Below, piece by piece: positions 1 to 6,113 of a stretch of 8,510 bases of DNA. Under the pieces are notes generated by a model. That model was not told the origin of the DNA, searched no databases, and was given only the letters and a program-made list of their open reading frames with translations. The translations under genes were made by a program, and so were the position numbers. The DNA comes from Coriobacteriia bacterium (GTDB lineage: Bacteria > Actinomycetota > Coriobacteriia > Anaerosomatales > PALSA-660). The first letter of the stretch is position 1; each line of letters opens with the position of its first letter. The stretch covers positions 1 through 8,510 of the forward strand of contig PKWR01000009.1 of assembly GCA_003133285.1 (NCBI GenBank), given 5' to 3'.

Positions 1-477
1 ATTTCTGGTCGGCCAGCTTCCACCAAATCTTGCGTCCCGCAACTCAAAAGAGTCCGGAAATACCTCCCCTTCCAGTATTATCCGTTCCAGCTCGTCCCAC
101 CAAAATTCACGGTTACTCCCCAGACCTCCGGTTGATACAAAAAATGTGGCGGGAACGCCAACCTTCTCCAGTAAAGGAAGCGCTTCCCTTACATTATCGG
201 CGTAGCCGTCATCGAAGGTGATGACGACCGTGCGGTCCGGTATGCGCCGCCGGCCGGCCATCAGCTCGAAGAGCTCGCCTGCGGTCATGGTGTGGTACGA
301 CTTCGCGAGCAGGCTCATCTGCTCTTCGAAGTGCTCGACGCCGACTGCGAGCAGTTGCGGGTCGGAGGAGAGGTCACTGACGCGATGGTAGGTGAGCACG
401 ATCGCCGACCCGCGGATGTCCGCTCTGGCGGACCGCCAGCGATCGCCGAGCGTCGTCTTGACCGTGGCCGGGTTCAC
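1..477 (-). CDS. Polysaccharide deacetylase (NodB-type, CE4), N-terminal part, runs off left edge
   Basis: The first 159 codons of a polysaccharide deacetylase are present; the C-terminus lies beyond base 1. CE4 enzymes are metal-dependent and remove N- or O-acetyl groups from glycans. An early YHRV segment (residues 30-33) is followed by the hallmark TFDDGY (87-92), in which D89 is the expected catalytic base and D90 a metal ligand. PATFFVSTG (109-117) and WWDELER (126-132) then match the subfamily often found beside glycosyltransferases. The HxxxH metal motif would lie outside the window. No signal peptide is apparent. The GTG start at 477 overlaps the TGA of the methyltransferase gene by four bases (GTGA), which suggests translational coupling; the frame contains no better start. 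Oddity: codons 1-94 have G/C at the third position in 83 of 94 cases, codons 95-159 in only 31 of 65. The family call is secure; the substrate is unknown. Confidence 0.9.
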   Translation of the reverse strand, partial: MNPATVKTTLGDRWRSARADIRGSAIVLTYHRVSDLSSDPQLLAVGVEHFEEQMSLLAKSYHTMTAGELFELMAGRRRIPDRTVVITFDDGYADNVREALPLLEKVGVPATFFVSTGGLGSNREFWWDELERIILEGEVFPDSFELRDARFGGSWPTRN

Positions 478-1229
478 TGCCGGTTCTTGGCGGCGTCGAT
501 GGTGACCAGGAGCTGATAGTCCTCGTCGTGGGTGTCCAGTTCCCGCGGCAGCAGCTTCTCGGCGACGATACCCTCGAGGAAGCAGATGGAAGCGAGCACG
601 TTCCCATGGGTCGCGACCGACGTGCGGGTCGGGTCGAAGGCTGTAGCGAAGAGTTCGGTCGCGGACAGCGACGTGAGCCGCCAGCGGTCGCCCCACCTGT
701 CCATGTCGTAGCGGCTGATCTGGCTGATGCCCGGTACGGTGCACAAGACGTGACCGCCCGGGGCAACGATGCGATGGAGCTCCGACACCGCGGACCGCAT
801 GTCGAAGACGTAGTGCAGCGTCTGCACAAGGATGATGCAGTCGAACGAGTCCGCCGGGATCTGCGGGCAATCGGCGATGTCAGCGATGATCGTCGCGTCC
901 GGGGAGTCCTCTACGAAGTGCAGGACGTCGCTGCTCGTGACGCCCGCCCCGTACTTCTCCGTGTAGCGCCGGTCGCCGATCTCGAGCACACGGCCACGGA
1001 TCACCTCGCGTTGCGAGTCGAGGAAGCGCTCGATGTAATAGCGATCGACCGGGGTGCCCTTGCCGAGGCCGAACGATGGGTTCACCGGGTAGAGGCGCTT
1101 CAACGACCCGAAACGGGTGAACCGTGACCTCAGACGCTGACGCACTGCGCTCAGGCGGGCTCGGAGTGGCGACGGCGACATGGACGTCCTCACTGGCTGC
1201 GTGTTCCCGACGGACATCGGTGCTTCCAC
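474..1229 (-). CDS. Class I SAM-dependent methyltransferase (Methyltransf_11-like)
   Basis: A 251-residue protein with a class I methyltransferase core. The SAM-binding strand-loop is VLEIGDRRYT (81-90). An acidic post-I region IADIADCP (115-122) follows, then FDCIILVQTLHYV (129-141) as motif II and VAPGGHVLCTVPG (155-167) as motif III. Motif I keeps only its first glycine instead of the usual GxGxG, although VLEIGD is otherwise typical. The arginine-rich first 45 residues have no clear domain. Genes of this type with a GTPVDRYYIERFL-like segment (58-70) occur in glycan loci, so methylation of a sugar or nucleotide-sugar is an inference. The GTG at 1229 follows a GGGTGA ribosome-binding site (1239-1244, 9-base spacer) whose TGA closes the frame upstream, so this is the longest possible form. 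ATG at 1217 and ATG at 1181 are alternatives. Its stop overlaps the deacetylase start. The acceptor is unknown. Confidence 0.85.
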   Translation of the reverse strand: MEAPMSVGNTQPVRTSMSPSPLRARLSAVRQRLRSRFTRFGSLKRLYPVNPSFGLGKGTPVDRYYIERFLDSQREVIRGRVLEIGDRRYTEKYGAGVTSSDVLHFVEDSPDATIIADIADCPQIPADSFDCIILVQTLHYVFDMRSAVSELHRIVAPGGHVLCTVPGISQISRYDMDRWGDRWRLTSLSATELFATAFDPTRTSVATHGNVLASICFLEGIVAEKLLPRELDTHDEDYQLLVTIDAAKNRQ

Positions 1230-1272
1230 GCAACCATATCACCCGCGACGAGGTCGCCCCCTGCGGAACGTG

Positions 1273-1290
1273 CGACCGCGGATGCGGTCG
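1273..1290 (-). other. Perfect 7-bp hairpin directly after the GT2 stop codon
   Basis: CGACCGC and its exact complement flank a 4-base loop, one base after the GT2 TAG stop on the minus strand. It lies in the 62-bp gap before the methyltransferase gene. The stem is entirely G/C-rich apart from one A-T pair and no T-run follows, so it does not look like a standard intrinsic terminator. It could be an mRNA-stabilising or attenuating structure, or chance in GC-rich DNA. Confidence 0.35.
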
Positions 1291-1291
1291 T

Positions 1292-2395
1292 CTACGGCGC
1301 CAGTTCGGTCTGTCCGCTCCAGAACATGCCGAGCCTTCGCGACAGTGAGAGAGCCACTCTCGCCGGAAGCGCGGCGTAGAGCTTGAGCAGGACCGGATGA
1401 GTGCTGATGGCTCGCCGCCACCACGTCGTGCACACCCGCGCGACGAGGCGGTCGTGCCTCCACCCGGGGAAGTGCCGATCGAGGTGCCTGAAGACGCTAT
1501 CGACGTAGGCCGACTTGGCCCGCATCGGCGTGTAGGGGAAGAAGTCCGCGTATCTGCCGAGGATGAGCTGGACGAGCGCGAGCTCAAGGATCGGTTCCCG
1601 GAAGGTCTCGAGCAGACCGTCCGCGGAGAAGCGGTCGTACATGATCTCCAAGGCCCGGACCAGGTCCTCGTAGTGCCGGCCGTAGGTGCTCATGATGGAG
1701 CCGCCCCGGCCCTGCCGGTAGAAGTACAGGAACTCGTCGAGTTTCTCGATGCGGTTGGCGTGCGCGAACAGGGAGTACGTGGTGGCGAGGTCCTCGAACG
1801 AGATGCCCACCGGGAAGGTCAGGTGGCGCTCCGTGAACAAGCTTCTTCGGAATATCTTGTTGCAGGCGCTCGGGCTCGTCGTGACGAGCAGGAACGGACT
1901 GCTTCTGAGATCGGCTCCGAAGCCGGAACTCGGCCCTTCCTCGTAGGGACACTCGGTTCCGGTCACCTCGTCGAAACCCATCATCCGGCACACCACGATG
2001 TCGGAATCCGTGGCAGTGGCGCAGCCGTACATCCGCTCGAACATGACGGGGGAGACGTGATCGTCGCTGTCCACGAAGCCGACGTAGTCACCGCGTGCTG
2101 CCGCGAGACCGACGTTGCGCGCATCGGCGAGGCCGCCGTTCGGCTTGCGGATGACGGTCAGCGCGTCGTGCGCTTCGGCGTACCCGGCGAGGATCTGCGG
2201 CGAGTCGTCGGTGGAACCGTCGTCCACGACCACGATCTCGAGGTCTTTGAAGGATTGCGCGAGCAAGGAATCCAGGCACTGGCGCAGGAACGGGGCGGTG
2301 TTGTACACGGGAACGATGATCGAGAGCGCCGGCGGGCGTAGGGGCGCGGGCCGTCCGTGCTCCTCGGGACTCGGCGGTGCGGGTGTCTGACCCAC
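1292..2395 (-). CDS. Family 2 glycosyltransferase (WcaA/EpsJ-like)
   Basis: A 367-residue GT2 glycosyltransferase expected to act in the cytosol, transferring a sugar from a nucleotide-sugar to a lipid-linked glycan. A proline-rich leader of about 22 residues precedes the GT-A domain: LSIIVPVYN (24-32), DDGS (58-61, nucleotide binding), KPNGGLADARNVGL (84-97) and DSDD (109-112, the DxD-type metal site). The later SFEDLATTY (near residue 190) carries the ED pair typical of the acceptor side in this family. The C-terminal 150 residues are helical-looking and unassigned. The frame stays open up to 2572, but that stretch overlaps the preceding gene and has no family resemblance. The GTG at 2395 has a strong GGGAGG site at 2405-2410 with a 9-base spacer, so I start there. 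It begins 4 bases after the upstream gene's stop, with the ribosome-binding site inside that gene, indicating coupled translation. Sugar specificity is unknown. Confidence 0.9.
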   Translation of the reverse strand: MGQTPAPPSPEEHGRPAPLRPPALSIIVPVYNTAPFLRQCLDSLLAQSFKDLEIVVVDDGSTDDSPQILAGYAEAHDALTVIRKPNGGLADARNVGLAAARGDYVGFVDSDDHVSPVMFERMYGCATATDSDIVVCRMMGFDEVTGTECPYEEGPSSGFGADLRSSPFLLVTTSPSACNKIFRRSLFTERHLTFPVGISFEDLATTYSLFAHANRIEKLDEFLYFYRQGRGGSIMSTYGRHYEDLVRALEIMYDRFSADGLLETFREPILELALVQLILGRYADFFPYTPMRAKSAYVDSVFRHLDRHFPGWRHDRLVARVCTTWWRRAISTHPVLLKLYAALPARVALSLSRRLGMFWSGQTELAP

Positions 2396-2399
2396 GCGA

Positions 2400-3656
2400 C
2401 TAGGCCTCCCGCTCAGTGCGACACGCCACGTCGCGGATGAATCGCTCGACGTCGTCGGCGGTCCTCTTCCAGTCGAACCGACGCACTCGGGCGAACCCCC
2501 GGGTGCGGTACTCCTCGCGTATCGAGACCTCGCGCACACGTGCCACGGCGGCGGCCAGCGCGGACGGGTCATCCGCGGGGACGTAGATGGCCGCGTCGCC
2601 CGCCACCTCGGCGATCGAGGAGTTGTCGCACGCGATCACCGGGCAACCGCACGCCATCGCCTCGAGAAGGGGAAGTCCGAAGCCTTCGTACCTCGACGGG
2701 TAGACGAGAGCCAAGGCGCCCGAATAGGCGGCTGTGAGTTGCGCGTCCGTGAGGGTTGCGACCCGTACCGTGATCGCCGCGGCACGGCCTGCGAACTCCG
2801 CTTCGAGTGTCGCATGCCCCCCGACGCACAACAGCACAGGCCGGTCGGCCTCGGGCAGCAGTGGCAGCGCGTCGAACACGAGCGCCGCGTTCTTGTAGTC
2901 CAGGTCGCGGGGTCCGACGAAGACGACGTAGTCGGCGGGGAGTCCCAGCTCGCGCCGAAGTGCGTCGATCCGCGGCCGGTCGGCAGGACCGAACATCGGC
3001 TCGACGGCGTTGTGAGCCACCGTGAGGGGGCGGGAGCCGGTGGCCGGGTAGAGGCGATGGAGGTCGTGCGCCGTGTTGTCCGAGATGGCGACATAGGCCG
3101 AAGCGCGTTCGATGGCCTGACGCTTCTCGCGCCAGGGGCGCTGATCCAGGTCGAAGCCGACGACCTCAGGGATCATGTCGTAGACGTAGAGCAGTGAACG
3201 GGTCGTGAGGGTCGTCGTGTAGTAGGTCGAGATGAAGAGATCCGCGTGTTCCGCTCGGCAGACGGCCTCCAACGCGATGCGCTGCGCGAGCGAGTCGTGA
3301 TACCGGAACGGGATCATACGGCGGTAGGTGAACCCATCGAATCTCGGCGCCGTCCCCATCCTGTCCAGGACGACGACGTGACGTGCGAACCCGGTCTCGG
3401 ACCATCGCGCCATCAGTGCTCTCCACACCCGGTTGATGCCGGTGTTCTGCAACTGGAAGAACACGCCGTCGACAACGATCCTCGGCGGATCCGTGAAGTG
3501 CCTGCTGGGGGTGTACGAAAGCGCCCGACCGTCGGCCCGCGCCTGCTCTCGGTTCGACATCGGATCGATCAGGGTCCCCGCGCACTCGCCGGCCGCTTCG
3601 AACGCGGTCTTCGCGTGGCGGGCGATCTCTCGGACCCGGTGGCGGGACGAAGTCAT
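2400..3656 (-). CDS. Family 4 glycosyltransferase (MtfB-like)
   Basis: A 418-residue GT-B fold glycosyltransferase of the GT4 family. The N-terminal domain starts near residue 58 with PRIVVDGVFFQLQNTGINRVWRAL (58-81), in which QNTGINR resembles the MtfB-like group; YVYDMIPE lies at 157-164. The C-terminal donor-binding domain has YVVFVGPRDLDYKN (243-256), giving R250 and K255 as likely phosphate contacts, and EGFGLPLLE (324-332), an intact E-x7-E motif, followed by MACGCPVIA. MtfB relatives include mannosyltransferases of O-antigen synthesis, but specificity here is only a guess. The first 55 residues look like a non-conserved extension. The ATG at 3656 has a weak GAAAG site 7 bases upstream; ATG at 3560 would remove most of the extension but lacks a ribosome-binding site. 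The frame is open to 4457, but there it only shadows the upstream glycosyltransferase gene. A 52-base gap separates it from that gene. Confidence 0.9.
   Translation of the reverse strand: MTSSRHRVREIARHAKTAFEAAGECAGTLIDPMSNREQARADGRALSYTPSRHFTDPPRIVVDGVFFQLQNTGINRVWRALMARWSETGFARHVVVLDRMGTAPRFDGFTYRRMIPFRYHDSLAQRIALEAVCRAEHADLFISTYYTTTLTTRSLLYVYDMIPEVVGFDLDQRPWREKRQAIERASAYVAISDNTAHDLHRLYPATGSRPLTVAHNAVEPMFGPADRPRIDALRRELGLPADYVVFVGPRDLDYKNAALVFDALPLLPEADRPVLLCVGGHATLEAEFAGRAAAITVRVATLTDAQLTAAYSGALALVYPSRYEGFGLPLLEAMACGCPVIACDNSSIAEVAGDAAIYVPADDPSALAAAVARVREVSIREEYRTRGFARVRRFDWKRTADDVERFIRDVACRTEREA
2405..2410 (-). promoter_or_regulatory. Ribosome-binding site deciding the GT2 start
   Basis: GGGAGG on the minus strand lies 9 bases before the GTG at 2395, within the last codons of the upstream GT4 gene. 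It is the main reason for placing the GT2 start at 2395 and not farther upstream at 2572. Confidence 0.75.
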
Positions 3657-3708
3657 CGGACGGCTTTCGTGTGCGTCGAGCGGTGCGGTGGGCCGGCTGG
3701 CACTGCCG

Positions 3709-5109
3709 TCAGGATACCGTGTCGGCGTGGCGAGCGGCCTGCTGTCTGACGCGGCTCTCCAGCAGCTCCGCATACCAGGCAAGGTACGCATCGACCTGCG
3801 CGTCGAGCCTGAAGCGGGCCTCCACGCGGGCGAGAGCGGCCGCGTCCATCGCCGAGCGACGGGTCTCGTCGCCCAGCAAGGCCTCCACGGCGTCGGCGAG
3901 CGCGTCGGGCTCCGACGCAGGGAACAGCAGGCCGGTCTCACCGGACACGACCAGTTCGGGGATGCCGCCCACATCGCTCGCGACGACCGGCGTGCCGCAC
4001 GCCATGGCCTCGATGATCGCCAAGGGGAGGTTCTCGGCCAGCGCCGGATGCACGTAGAGGTCGGCGGCCTGGTAGAAGCGTGCGATCTGCCCGGGGTCGC
4101 GCACGAACGGCGAGTGCACGAGGGTGACGTTCCCGAAGTGCTCCGGGGGCGCCTCCTCGCCCAGAGCCACGAACACCGTGGCCTTGTCCGTCCCCCGGCC
4201 GCCGAGCAGCGCGATGGCGTCCCGAAGGACCGGGAACCCTTTGAACCGGCTCGAACGGAGCCCCTTGGCAGCGAAGACCGCGATGCGGGCGTCCTCGGGC
4301 AGTCCGAGCTCCCTGCGGGCGCCTCGCTTGTCGCCGGGCTTGAAGACGCGCGTATCGACACCGTTGGGGACGCAGCGCAGGTCGGTACGTTCGTGCACGA
4401 GCCGTGACCGCTCGACCATGCCCAGCAGCCAGCGCGATGGCGTGGCGATCGCCACACGGCTGGCCGTCACGGCGTCGTGTTTCACGCGCCAGTTGTCGGC
4501 GCTCGCGTCGGCACGCAGAGGTACGTAGAGGTCCAGATCAGGGCAGTCGCCGCATCCGGTCATCCAACGCTCGCAATCGAGCGGGTAGGCGCAGTGTCCG
4601 GTGAGCAGCCATGCGTCGTGCAGCGTCAGCACGGTCGGTGCGGTAGAGCTGATCGACGGAAGGGCGCGCACATCGAAGTACGAACCGTGGAGGTTGTGGA
4701 AGTGGACGACCTCGGGCACGTGCGGCGGCAACTCGAGCAGGCGCGTGCTCTCGGGGAAGTCGAAGTCCTCATGTCCCCGAGCGACTCGCGCGTAGCGGCG
4801 CGGCTCGGCGCCGACCCGCAGCGCTCGCGACAGCAGGCCGGCAACGTCGGACGCGCGGGAACTGCGGGCTTGGAGCGCCCTTGCCGGTCCGATCAGCGCC
4901 TGCGCCCACAGGCTGCGCGAAGAGTCGTTGGGGATCCGGAGCGACTGAGGCGCGTCGCCATTCACGTTGCCCAGCGCGAGCCACGAGTCGACGCCTCGCG
5001 CGAGGTATGCCTCGTGCAGGTCGAGAGCGACCTTCTCGGCCCCACCGCCGAGGACCGCCGGGCTCACCGTGAGCGCGCGCAGCGGATGAGCGTCTTCCGC
5101 GGGGCTCAC
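3709..5109 (-). CDS. Family 4 glycosyltransferase with Cys-rich HDxW motif (WcaC-like)
   Basis: A 466-residue GT4 glycosyltransferase, first gene of the leftward operon. After the N-terminal GGGAEKVALDLHEAY loop (21-35) comes HFHNLHGSYFD (137-147). HDAW (164-167) is followed by four cysteines at 173, 179, 186 and 189; this HDxW...CxxC arrangement is known from WcaC-like and other exopolysaccharide GT4 enzymes and may bind metal or form a structural pair. The donor domain has KGLRSSRFKG (282-291), and ENLPLAIIE (359-367) is an intact E-x7-E motif followed by MACGTPVVASDVGG. The frame is open to a GTG at 5205, with ATGs at 5193, 5157 and 5118. I chose the GTG at 5109 because GGAGG lies 9 bases ahead and the conserved fold begins soon after, and because a candidate -10 box overlaps the farthest starts. 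The start remains uncertain. Donor and acceptor are unknown. Confidence 0.9.
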   Translation of the reverse strand: MSPAEDAHPLRALTVSPAVLGGGAEKVALDLHEAYLARGVDSWLALGNVNGDAPQSLRIPNDSSRSLWAQALIGPARALQARSSRASDVAGLLSRALRVGAEPRRYARVARGHEDFDFPESTRLLELPPHVPEVVHFHNLHGSYFDVRALPSISSTAPTVLTLHDAWLLTGHCAYPLDCERWMTGCGDCPDLDLYVPLRADASADNWRVKHDAVTASRVAIATPSRWLLGMVERSRLVHERTDLRCVPNGVDTRVFKPGDKRGARRELGLPEDARIAVFAAKGLRSSRFKGFPVLRDAIALLGGRGTDKATVFVALGEEAPPEHFGNVTLVHSPFVRDPGQIARFYQAADLYVHPALAENLPLAIIEAMACGTPVVASDVGGIPELVVSGETGLLFPASEPDALADAVEALLGDETRRSAMDAAALARVEARFRLDAQVDAYLAWYAELLESRVRQQAARHADTVS

Positions 5110-5118
5110 GGCTTCCAT

Positions 5119-5123
5119 CCTCC
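5119..5123 (-). promoter_or_regulatory. Ribosome-binding site deciding the first leftward GT4 start
   Basis: GGAGG on the minus strand lies 9 bases before the GTG at 5109. It sits directly against the ATG at 5118, too close to serve it, and no comparable site precedes the starts at 5157, 5193 or 5205. Confidence 0.65.
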
Positions 5124-5191
5124 GGGCATGCTCTCCAAGGTCCGGATGTCCCTTCATGCGCAGCATGCGAGGCCGAGTCGGCTGACGACCC

Positions 5192-5218
5192 ATTATGCCA
5201 CGCACCGGCGCCGTTCAG
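5192..5218 (-). promoter_or_regulatory. Candidate extended -10 promoter for the leftward operon
   Basis: On the minus strand TGGCATAAT (5192-5200) matches an extended -10 box (TG, one base, then five of six TATAAT positions). CTGAAC (5213-5218) lies 15 bases upstream as a poor -35. This A/T-rich patch stands out in GC-rich DNA between the divergent operons. Transcription from here would begin near 5185 and give a leader of about 75 bases before the GTG at 5109. The prediction rests on sequence resemblance only. Confidence 0.4.
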
Positions 5219-5240
5219 GGCCACGGTCGACCTCGCCGGA

Positions 5241-5262
5241 CGCGGTCGCGTCGCGGTCGGGT
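5241..5262 (+). repeat. Tandem 11-bp repeat in the divergent promoter region
   Basis: Two adjacent 11-base units, CGCGGTCGCGT and CGCGGTCGGGT, match at 10 of 11 positions. The spacing is about one helical turn, so both would present the same face to a bound protein. The second unit runs into TACCAT (5262-5267), which could be a weak -10 for the rightward operon, though no good -35 is seen. A regulator-binding site is possible; chance in GC-rich sequence is also possible. Confidence 0.4.
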
Positions 5263-5269
5263 ACCATGG

Positions 5270-5287
5270 GCGCAACGATCCGTGCGC
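5270..5287 (+). other. Small imperfect hairpin upstream of the rightward GT2
   Basis: GCGCA(A)CG at 5270-5277 pairs with CGTGCGC at 5281-5287 if one A is bulged. It lies just ahead of the probable ribosome-binding site AAGGA (5294-5298), so it could sit in the 5' leader and affect initiation. The evidence is weak. Confidence 0.25.
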
Positions 5288-5309
5288 GAGGGTAAGGACC
5301 GCCCTTCCC

Positions 5310-6113
5310 GTGAGCGACCACTCGCTGTTCTCGATTGTCACGGTGTGCTTGAACGCCGACGCGGACATCGCCGAAGCGATCGAGTCGGTGCTCGCACAGG
5401 GCTGCGCCGACTACGAGTACCTGGTCGTCGACGGGGGCTCGACCGACGGCACGGTCGGGGTGCTCAGGGAGTACGACTCGCGTTTCGGCGGGCGGCTCCG
5501 CTGGACGAGCGAGCATGACGACGGTCTCTACGACGCGATGAACAAGGGGCTCGCTCTCGCGCGCGGAGAGTACGTCGCGTTCCTCGGCGCCGACGACCGC
5601 CTGCGCCCGGGCGCCCTCGATGCCGTCGCACATGCCTTGGAGGCTGCGCCCCGTCCCGACATCGTGTGCGGTGCGACGCACGTGTTCGGTCCGACCGGCA
5701 CCCGGGACGAGGCGCCGCGTCGCGTGGTACGCCGGGGGCTCCCGGCCCGCGTCCCTGCCAGCCACCAGTCGACCTTCATCCGCCGAGAGGCGTTGCAGAG
5801 CGCGGGCGGCTTCGATCTGCGCTTCCGCATCGCGGCCGACTACGACCTCTACCTGCGCCTCGTCGAGGCCGGCCGGACGGAGGCGTTCGTCGACGACGTC
5901 CTGTCGGACTTCCGTTTGGGCGGCGTGAGCTCGCGCAGCGAGCGCGCCACCGCCCGCGACTACCGTGACGTGCGGATCGCCCACGGCGCGAATCCGGCGG
6001 TCGAGGAGCTGGTCATGCTGAAGTCGGCTGCGGCCGCGACCGCGTTCGCGACGTGGATGCGCCTCTTCCATCGCGCGCCGGGACGGGCACGATCGCCGAG
6101 GCCCCGCCGATGA
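5310..6113 (+). CDS. Family 2 glycosyltransferase (WcaE-like)
   Basis: A 267-residue GT2 glycosyltransferase, first gene of the rightward operon. The domain fills almost the whole protein: FSIVTVCLN (7-15), YEYLVVDGGSTDGT (35-48), SEHDDGLYDAMNKGLALARG (67-86) and GADD (93-96) as the metal-binding DxD equivalent. SHQSTFIRR (151-159), RIAADYDLYLRL (173-184) and FRLGGVSS (201-208) follow. These are the marks of the WcaE/WfgS-like branch, whose members add sugars to lipid-linked exopolysaccharide or O-antigen intermediates. The last 14 residues form an Arg/Pro-rich tail. The GTG at 5310 is preceded by AAGGA at 5294-5298 with a somewhat long 11-base spacer; starting later would damage the first strand. 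Its TGA overlaps the next gene's ATG by four bases. The start is fairly sure, the family call firm, and the sugar unknown. Confidence 0.9.
   Translation: MSDHSLFSIVTVCLNADADIAEAIESVLAQGCADYEYLVVDGGSTDGTVGVLREYDSRFGGRLRWTSEHDDGLYDAMNKGLALARGEYVAFLGADDRLRPGALDAVAHALEAAPRPDIVCGATHVFGPTGTRDEAPRRVVRRGLPARVPASHQSTFIRREALQSAGGFDLRFRIAADYDLYLRLVEAGRTEAFVDDVLSDFRLGGVSSRSERATARDYRDVRIAHGANPAVEELVMLKSAAAATAFATWMRLFHRAPGRARSPRPRR
6098..6101 (+). promoter_or_regulatory. Ribosome-binding site deciding the GT4 start at 6110
   Basis: GAGG lies 8 bases before the ATG at 6110, inside the end of the WcaE-like gene. It favours 6110 over the in-frame upstream start at 6053, which would lie deep inside that gene and adds a segment without family resemblance. 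Confidence 0.6.

Larger units (their letters stand above)
5110..5309. promoter_or_regulatory. Divergent intergenic region between the two glycan operons
   Basis: About 200 bases separate the chosen starts of the two operons, or 104 if the leftmost GTG at 5205 is used. Apart from the candidate -10, the tandem 11-bp repeat and the small hairpin listed separately, I see nothing coding or structured. Head-to-head placement suggests shared control of both operons. Confidence 0.6.

Noticed and set aside
1273..1290. Intrinsic terminator after the GT2 gene
   Set aside because: The stem is real, but no T-run follows on the minus strand and the downstream genes appear to belong to the same operon.
1397..2341. 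314-codon open frame on the plus strand opposite the GT2 gene
   Set aside because: No family motif and a composition typical of antisense to GC-rich coding DNA; the minus-strand GT2 has all the motifs of its family.
2396..2572. N-terminal extension of the GT2 gene
   Set aside because: It overlaps the end of the upstream GT4 gene, looks like out-of-frame translation, and a strong ribosome-binding site supports the later GTG at 2395.
3433..4407. 324-codon open frame on the plus strand opposite the two leftward GT4 genes
   Set aside because: It crosses the junction of two well-supported minus-strand genes and has no recognisable domain.
3657..4457. N-terminal extension of the MtfB-like GT4 gene
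   Set aside because: The extension reads Ser/Arg/Pro-rich out-of-frame sequence of the upstream GT4 gene; the fold starts after the ATG at 3656.
5262..5267. TACCAT as a firm -10 box for the rightward operon
   Set aside because: No acceptable -35 lies 16-18 bases upstream and there is no TG extension, so I mention it only as a possibility.
5193..6071. 292-codon open frame on the minus strand opposite the WcaE-like gene
   Set aside because: Low-complexity Arg/Ala/Val/Glu product without motifs, overlapping the divergent promoter region and a clear GT2 gene.
6053..6109. Earlier in-frame start for the rightward GT4
   Set aside because: It would overlap the preceding gene by about 60 bases and has no family resemblance. 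The ATG at 6110 has a ribosome-binding site and the ATGA overlap.
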